From Lachnospiraceae bacterium (GTDB taxonomy: Bacteria > Bacillota > Clostridia > Lachnospirales > Lachnospiraceae): a DNA stretch of 45,592 nt. Made by a program: the position numbers and the translations under genes. Location of the stretch: contig SVFE01000016.1 of assembly GCA_015057055.1 (NCBI GenBank), positions 1-45,592 on the forward strand, written 5' to 3'. This document shows, in pieces, positions 42,192-45,592 of the stretch (within the stretch, counting starts at the first letter, position 1; every line of letters starts with the position of its first letter). Under the pieces are notes generated by a model. It was not told where the DNA came from. It made no database searches and saw nothing but the letters and a program-made list of their open reading frames with translations.

Positions 42192-42209
42192 ATACAGACC
42201 TGTATTTTG
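42192..42209 (+). terminator. Short terminator-like hairpin after the C11 gene
   Basis: ATACAG-AC-CTGTAT (six pairs, two-base loop) followed by TTTGTTTT. The stem is short and the loop tight, so the call is tentative. Confidence 0.4.
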
Positions 42210-42266
42210 TTTTGCAGAAAACGCTTTGTCATTGCTGACCATAATGGAAATTGAAAGGAACAACAA

Positions 42267-42806
42267 ATGGATTTGGTTATAAACAACGGACGACCCGCAG
42301 AAATTGCGGGTCGTTTGCAAAAAGAAATTAAATGCTATGATTTTTTGGATGCCCTTGGGATTTCCTACGAGCGCATCGACCACCCTGCCCTTAATACCAT
42401 TGCAGAATGCGAAGCAGTTGATGAGGCTCTGCAGACCCACATTTGCAAAAATCTGTTTCTCTGCAACCGGCAGGAGACCCAGTTCTATCTGGTCCTGATG
42501 CCCGGCGAAAAACGCTTTGTTACAAAGGATTTATCCGCTGCCCTGGGCGTTGCCCGTCTTTCCTTCGCTAAGGAAAGCTATATGGAAAATTTTCTGGATA
42601 TTACTCCCGGTTCAGTTTCCGTACTGGGCTTACTTTCTGATACGGAAAATCGGGTCCGCTTGATTATTGATGAGGATGTACTGGCAGAAGATTCCTTCGC
42701 CTGCCATCCCTGCATCAATACCTCAAGTTTAAAATTCAGCACAACTGATTTGACGGAAAAAATTATTCCTGCCATGGGACATGAGCCCACTATTGTCCGT
42801 TTATAA
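42267..42806 (+). CDS. YbaK/ProX-type aminoacyl-tRNA deacylase
   Basis: A 179-residue protein of the prolyl-tRNA editing superfamily, which hydrolyses tRNA charged with the wrong amino acid (for example Ala-tRNA-Pro). Family features: DFLDALGISYERIDHPALNTI, the conserved lysine in HICKNLFLCNRQ, LVLMPGEKRFVTKDLSAALG, and TPGSVSVLGLLSDTENRVRLIIDEDV. The first 20 residues (INNGRPAEIAGRLQKEI) form an extension I associate with clostridial members. An AAAGGA site precedes the ATG. A 10-bp perfect hairpin lies within codons 8-16. Confidence 0.88.
   Translation: MDLVINNGRPAEIAGRLQKEIKCYDFLDALGISYERIDHPALNTIAECEAVDEALQTHICKNLFLCNRQETQFYLVLMPGEKRFVTKDLSAALGVARLSFAKESYMENFLDITPGSVSVLGLLSDTENRVRLIIDEDVLAEDSFACHPCINTSSLKFSTTDLTEKIIPAMGHEPTIVRL
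42290..42314 (+). other. Strong hairpin inside the first codons of the YbaK-type gene
   Basis: ACGACCCGCA and TGCGGGTCGT are perfect ten-base arms around GAAAT, starting 24 bases after the A of the start codon. They encode GRPAEIAGR. In mRNA the GC-rich stem may slow ribosomes or stabilise the 5' end. Confidence 0.7.
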
Positions 42807-42823
42807 CCGTCTTTTCAATAATT

Positions 42824-43222
42824 TTAGTATCTTTTCTGAAGAATTCCGTAGCTAATCCAGTAGATGACAATAATGACACATACGCTGAAGCTGCACAACA
42901 TAGACAAGGTTTCCTGTTCCAGGATACGAAATACAATGGTTCCGATTGCCGCGATAAAAACATGGACGTATCCGGCATAGGACCATGCCTTGGCTGCAAT
43001 GTAACGGTTGCGCTCATCGCTGTTATTAACATCTATTTTTTCTCTGTACTCTTCGTTGCTGTTGTATCTGATTAAGCGTGCCATCTGCAAAATACCTACA
43101 ACCAAAAGGGCAGCGCCCATTCCGGACCAAAATTCATCTACAAGTCCTGCATAGGAACATGCAACCAATGCTACACCGATAACGATTTCTACTATACTGC
43201 TGATCATTCTTTTTGTTCTCAT
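42824..43222 (-). CDS. Small integral membrane protein paired with XRE regulator
   Basis: A 132-residue protein with about four membrane segments (8-26, 33-50, 80-98, 106-125) and a conserved-looking charged loop EKIDVNNSDERNRYIAAKAWSYAGY, in which DERN is a motif I remember from similar clostridial membrane proteins encoded beside XRE genes. It has a GAGGG ribosome site. It lies 140 bp downstream of the XRE gene in the same direction, parallel to the XRE/DUF3169-like pair at 20-21 kb. I do not recognise a function. Confidence 0.7.
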   Translation of the reverse strand: MRTKRMISSIVEIVIGVALVACSYAGLVDEFWSGMGAALLVVGILQMARLIRYNSNEEYREKIDVNNSDERNRYIAAKAWSYAGYVHVFIAAIGTIVFRILEQETLSMLCSFSVCVIIVIYWISYGILQKRY

Positions 43223-43362
43223 ATTAATTCCCTCTTCTTTCTTTTTTGCTTTTTGTTAATTTCTGTTTTTATTTGTTTTTTATATGCTTTTCTTATTTCT
43301 TTTTCTCAATTATTTTGTTACTTTTTTAATTTATTAAATTTATCCCTCTACACTTCTTTTAA

Positions 43363-43560
43363 TTACTCTTCTTCAAAAATGAAAACTTCTTCTATTGTCA
43401 TTTCGAAGTAAACTGCTATTTTGTGTGCCAAAAATATGGACGGATTGTACTTTCCTGTTTCCAGTGAACTTATGGTCTGTCTGGACACACCCATTGTTTT
43501 CGCAAATTCTTCTTGTTTTATTCCACGTTCTTTTCGGATTTCCTCAATCCGGTTCTTCAT
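43363..43560 (-). CDS. XRE-family HTH regulator (small, 65 residues)
   Basis: A stand-alone Cro/C1-type protein: NRIEEIRKERGIKQEEFAKTMGVSRQTISSLETGKYNPS, ending in acidic VFIFEEE. Its recognition helix (SRQTISSLETG) nearly matches that of the XRE protein at 21078 (SRQTISLIERG). The ATG has AAGGAGG upstream. It is preceded by a promoter and an 18-bp palindrome, its likely operator, and followed by a small membrane protein gene. Confidence 0.9.
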   Translation of the reverse strand: MKNRIEEIRKERGIKQEEFAKTMGVSRQTISSLETGKYNPSIFLAHKIAVYFEMTIEEVFIFEEE

Positions 43561-43631
43561 ACTAATTCCTCCTTGTTTTCTAATTCTTTTATTTGTTACA
43601 TTTGTTTTATACGTATAATAGGATATCCTTT

Positions 43632-43649
43632 TGTAAAGTTCGCTTTACA
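43632..43649. promoter_or_regulatory. 18-bp operator-like palindrome, TGTAAA-N6-TTTACA
   Basis: The arms TGTAAAG/CTTTACA are perfect with a TTCG centre. It lies immediately downstream of the -10 box of the XRE promoter. Same length and layout as the three palindromes upstream of the other XRE locus (TGACAA-N6-TTGTCA). Confidence 0.65.
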
Positions 43650-43654
43650 TTCTT

Positions 43655-43683
43655 AAGATACCATAGGTTTTTTTCTATGTCAA
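43655..43683 (-). promoter_or_regulatory. Promoter of the second XRE/membrane-protein locus
   Basis: Minus-strand -35 TTGACA (43683-43678), 17-bp spacer, -10 TATCTT (43660-43655), about 95 bp upstream of the XRE start. The rest of the leader is AT-rich with no other gene. Confidence 0.6.
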
Positions 43684-43761
43684 GCATACTTTACATTTTT
43701 TTAAAAATTTTTTTTATACTGCTTTTTCAGTCTTTTTTCCTTTTCTCCAAGTGATAAAATC

Positions 43762-43790
43762 TTGACTTTACCTTTGTTTTATTGTAATAT
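43762..43790 (+). promoter_or_regulatory. Promoter of tRNA-Pro
   Basis: -35 TTGACT (43762-43767), 17-bp spacer, -10 TAATAT (43785-43790), 24 bp before the tRNA. Confidence 0.75.
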
Positions 43791-43814
43791 CATACATGTG
43801 TCAAAACACAATAA

Positions 43815-43888
43815 CGATGCGTGGCTCAGCTTGGTAGAGCGCTGCGTTCGGGACGCAGAGGTCGCAGGTTCAAATCCTGTCGCATCGA
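43815..43888 (+). tRNA. tRNA-Pro (anticodon CGG)
   Basis: A 74-nt cloverleaf. Acceptor stem CGATGCG/CGCATCG is perfect, discriminator A. The D arm contains GCTCAGCTTGGTAGAGC. The anticodon stem CTGCG/CGCAG encloses TTCGGGA with anticodon CGG, reading CCG proline codons. The T arm is GCAGG-TTCAAAT-CCTGT. No CCA is encoded. Confidence 0.95.
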
Positions 43889-43892
43889 TTAA

Positions 43893-43924
43893 AATAATCC
43901 TTGCCATAAGGCAAGGATTATTTT
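43893..43924 (+). terminator. Terminator after tRNA-Pro
   Basis: AATAATCCTTGC pairs with GCAAGGATTATT around CATAAG and is followed by a T-rich stretch. Confidence 0.85.
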
Positions 43925-43964
43925 TATTTATACAATTGATATAAATCTATGACCTTTATCGGAG

Positions 43965-44024
43965 CGAACGCACCCGTTCGGGCACAGAAATAAAATTGTA
44001 TCGTTATCAGAATCGTGATACAAT
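43965..44024. promoter_or_regulatory. Two inverted repeats upstream of the membrane-anchored XRE gene
   Basis: CGAACG-CACC-CGTTCG (43965-43980) is a small hairpin. ATTGTATC and GATACAAT (43995-44002 and 44017-44024) are perfect eight-base arms 14 bp apart. The second pair may be an operator for the XRE gene that starts at 44153; no clear promoter was identified. Confidence 0.4.
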
Positions 44025-44152
44025 CAATTAAATTAGTGTTATTTTTTCAATCCGACAAAACTGTCTTGTTTATAATACGCTTTTTCTCACTCTATGACGT
44101 GTTATTTTACCCAAGATTATGTAATAATCAGCGGGAAACGGAGGAAAATCTT

Positions 44153-44857
44153 ATGATAGATCAAGTGAAAATCGGAAATTTTTTAAAATTCCTAAGAAAG
44201 AATAAAGGAAAAACACAAGAAGAAATTGCAGATTTATTCGGCGTATCATCAAGGAGCGTTTCCCGTTGGGAAAACGGAAATACCATGCCGGATTTGGCAA
44301 TTCTCGTTGAACTGGCTAATTATTACGATGTCGATATCCGGGAAATCATTGATGGTGAAATAAAAAATGAAAACTCAGAACCGGAATCCAAAGAAACCTT
44401 ATTGCGTGTTGCTGATTATGCTAATAACGAGAAAAAACAAGCCTTAAACAAGAAAAATTCGATTATCATACCCTGTTGCATAATCATCATTGCACTCATA
44501 ATCGCATTTTATGGTCTTCTTTTTTATTTGTTTTCTGCACAATATAATGCAAACGGTATAAGCAGTTTCTTATGTATAACGATTGATGAAAATCAACCCC
44601 TGGAATATATTGGAGAACTTGAAAACTACAGCATTTATGTTGAAAATCTGAAAATAGATGAATTATATTTTATATCGGTAGATGATACGAGAATTTCCCT
44701 TAGCGAGGCGATTCAAAACGAACTGGTATCCATAAGTGACTGGAGAAAAAAAGCATGGTATACCATAACGGATGGGAACACGGAAATTCTAGGTTTTGAA
44801 AATTATGAAATCGCCATCACGGCTGAGGAATGTATCATAAGGCCAATCACTGAATAA
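44153..44857 (+). CDS. XRE-family regulator with a membrane anchor and outer domain
   Basis: A 234-residue protein from the ATG at 44153 (GGAGG eight bases upstream). Residues 1-65 are a Cro/C1 helix-turn-helix (KIGNFLKFLRKNKGKTQEEI, SRSVSRWENGNTMPDL). After a linker, one membrane helix (about 104-124, IIPCCIIIIALIIAFYGLLF) leads to a ~100-residue C-terminal domain expected outside the membrane, with ENYSIYVENLKIDELYFISVDD. This architecture couples a DNA-binding domain to an external domain without a kinase. The outer domain is not recognised. It stands alone after tRNA-Pro. Confidence 0.85.
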   Translation: MIDQVKIGNFLKFLRKNKGKTQEEIADLFGVSSRSVSRWENGNTMPDLAILVELANYYDVDIREIIDGEIKNENSEPESKETLLRVADYANNEKKQALNKKNSIIIPCCIIIIALIIAFYGLLFYLFSAQYNANGISSFLCITIDENQPLEYIGELENYSIYVENLKIDELYFISVDDTRISLSEAIQNELVSISDWRKKAWYTITDGNTEILGFENYEIAITAEECIIRPITE

Positions 44858-44893
44858 AATACCGAAAATTCCTACAACAACGAATTTTCCCCT

Positions 44894-44921
44894 TTGCACT
44901 GGATTGACCATTTGATATAAT
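44894..44921 (+). promoter_or_regulatory. Promoter of the 72-residue protein gene
   Basis: -35 TTGCAC (44894-44899), 16-bp spacer, -10 TATAAT (44916-44921), 34 bp before the start codon. Confidence 0.55.
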
Positions 44922-44955
44922 TACTTATATATCTTATACAAAAGGAGACTGTACC

Positions 44956-45174
44956 ATGGATTTAAAAGAAAAGATTGAAGAAATCGTAGAAAAAGTTAAA
45001 GATGATGATAAGTTCAAAGAGGATTTTAAGAAAAATCCCGAAAAGGCAATTGAAAACCTTGCCGGCGTTGATATTCCCGACGGAATGCTGGACAAAATTG
45101 TAGACGGTGTAAAAGCTAAAATTACCGGCGACAAACTTGCTGACGCTGTAGACTCTTTAAAGAAACTTTTCTAA
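44956..45174 (+). CDS. Small Nif11/NHLP-leader-like helical protein
   Basis: A 72-residue acidic protein with an AAAGGAGA ribosome site. The middle, FKEDFKKNPEKAIENLAGVDIPDGMLDKIV, has the pattern (F..dP..al..l.G..lp...l..i) of the Nif11 and nitrile-hydratase-type leader peptides that guide RiPP-modifying enzymes, and of similar small proteins widespread in clostridia. It lacks the long Cys/Ser/Thr-rich core and there are no modification enzymes nearby, so a free-standing small protein is more likely than a true precursor. It has its own promoter and a very strong terminator. Confidence 0.75.
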   Translation: MDLKEKIEEIVEKVKDDDKFKEDFKKNPEKAIENLAGVDIPDGMLDKIVDGVKAKITGDKLADAVDSLKKLF

Positions 45175-45208
45175 TTGTCAGCAGTCAAATATTGAATTTA
45201 AAAACAGC

Positions 45209-45243
45209 ATTGCGCCTTGAAAATTCAATTTTCAGGGCGCAAT
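45209..45243 (+). terminator. Strong terminator after the 72-residue protein gene
   Basis: ATTGCGCC/GGCGCAAT and TGAAAATT/AATTTTCA form a near-perfect 16-bp stem, followed by TTATTTG. Confidence 0.8.
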
Positions 45244-45305
45244 TTATTTGCATTTATAAATTTTTATCTTCTTTTGTGTATTCGGATTGCTATTTTATCA
45301 TACCT

Positions 45306-45581
45306 TTATTTCATAATCTTCCACATATTTTCATGGGCGTTATAAAATAACCGAACCGAAATCTCTTTTTCAAAAACAGCAATGCGACACTCAAAAATCC
45401 ATATATGACTTTTGGCAGTTACTTCATTGGGAAGTAAAATATCCCCGTTTTTGGTTACAATCCGGTAAGCCCGGATTGCGTACGTATGAAATTCTCCGTC
45501 TTCGTCTGCAAATCTGATTTTGATGGGTATAATCTCTCCATCTGATGTATGCTGACAAATCACATCTGCTTTCCGATTCAT
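45306..45581 (-). CDS. Small conserved-looking protein, 91 residues
   Basis: A complete gene with AGGAGG five bases before the ATG. The protein MNRKADVICQHTSDGEIIPI continues as beta-rich sequence (KIRFADEDGEFHTYAIRAYR ... VRLFYNAHENMWKIMK). I remember near-identical small proteins encoded beside Y-family DNA polymerase genes in Firmicutes; if so the polymerase would lie just beyond the right edge, upstream on the same strand. This is recollection plus inference. No catalytic motif or membrane segment is visible. Confidence 0.75.
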   Translation of the reverse strand: MNRKADVICQHTSDGEIIPIKIRFADEDGEFHTYAIRAYRIVTKNGDILLPNEVTAKSHIWIFECRIAVFEKEISVRLFYNAHENMWKIMK

Positions 45582-45592
45582 CTCATCCTCCT

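Noticed and set aside
1-45592. Prophage, insertion sequence, integrase, origin or toxin-antitoxin system
   Set aside because: No transposase, integrase, capsid, DnaA-box cluster or recognisable toxin-antitoxin pair was found; the two XRE/membrane-protein pairs lack toxin features.

Overview
The window looks like a chromosomal segment of a motile Gram-positive clostridium, most likely a member of the Lachnospiraceae. The evidence is moderate GC with AT-rich intergenic regions, strong AGGAGG-type ribosome binding sites, a flagellin/FliS/DUF6240-like block, a Tad (Flp) pilus locus of clostridial type, a CBM48/GH13 branching enzyme, and several Firmicutes-type regulator modules (XRE plus membrane protein, YtrA-type GntR plus ABC transporter). 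No phage, plasmid, insertion sequence or CRISPR signature was seen. All assignments are from reading the sequence and motifs; no database search was possible.

Layout. (1) 1-9.7 kb, all on the minus strand: a carbohydrate module with a LacI-type regulator (cut by the window edge), a cellobiose/mannobiose 2-epimerase, a lipoprotein of unknown function, a GH36 alpha-galactosidase, a GH2 beta-mannosidase, a Nudix hydrolase and a degenerate HD-GYP protein. Together the enzymes fit intracellular processing of (galacto)manno-oligosaccharides. The epimerase promoter carries a perfect LacI-type palindrome. (2) 9.8-19.9 kb, minus strand: a long Tad pilus operon reading prepilin peptidase, TadZ-like, TadA ATPase, TadB, TadC with a large extra domain, a 55-residue Flp pilin, a DUF5702-like protein, a structured intercistronic element, a pseudopilin with two HxxxxC...CxxC modules, a second prepilin peptidase, TadE, and an FHA protein. 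It starts from a good promoter followed by a ~235-nt leader with strong RNA hairpins. (3) 19.9-22.8 kb: a small unknown protein, then CPBP protease / XRE regulator / DUF3169-like membrane protein downstream of three 18-bp operator-like palindromes, and a divergent DUF2508 (YaaL-like) gene.

(4) 22.8-27.5 kb, minus: a large DUF6240-like protein, flagellin and FliS, preceded by a sigma-28-like promoter. (5) 27.6-36.4 kb, minus: a GT39-like membrane glycosyltransferase, glycogen branching enzyme GlgB, a 1123-residue TPR/acidic-repeat protein ending in a degenerate AAA-like domain, RsmA and a TatD-family nuclease. (6) 36.5-42.8 kb, plus: tRNA-Lys(CTT), a YtrA-type GntR regulator with an ABC transporter (ATPase and two permeases) and a CPBP protease, then a membrane-anchored clostripain-family (C11) peptidase and a YbaK/ProX-type tRNA-editing protein. 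(7) 42.8-45.6 kb: a second XRE/membrane-protein pair with an 18-bp palindrome like that of the first pair, tRNA-Pro(CGG), a membrane-anchored XRE regulator, a 72-residue leader-like small protein, and a 91-residue conserved-looking small protein at the edge.

The parts most worth follow-up are the Tad locus (leader RNA, intercistronic inverted repeat, duplicated metal-site-like pseudopilin, two prepilin peptidases), the TPR/acidic/pseudo-AAA protein next to glgB, and the parallel operator architecture of the two XRE/membrane-protein loci.
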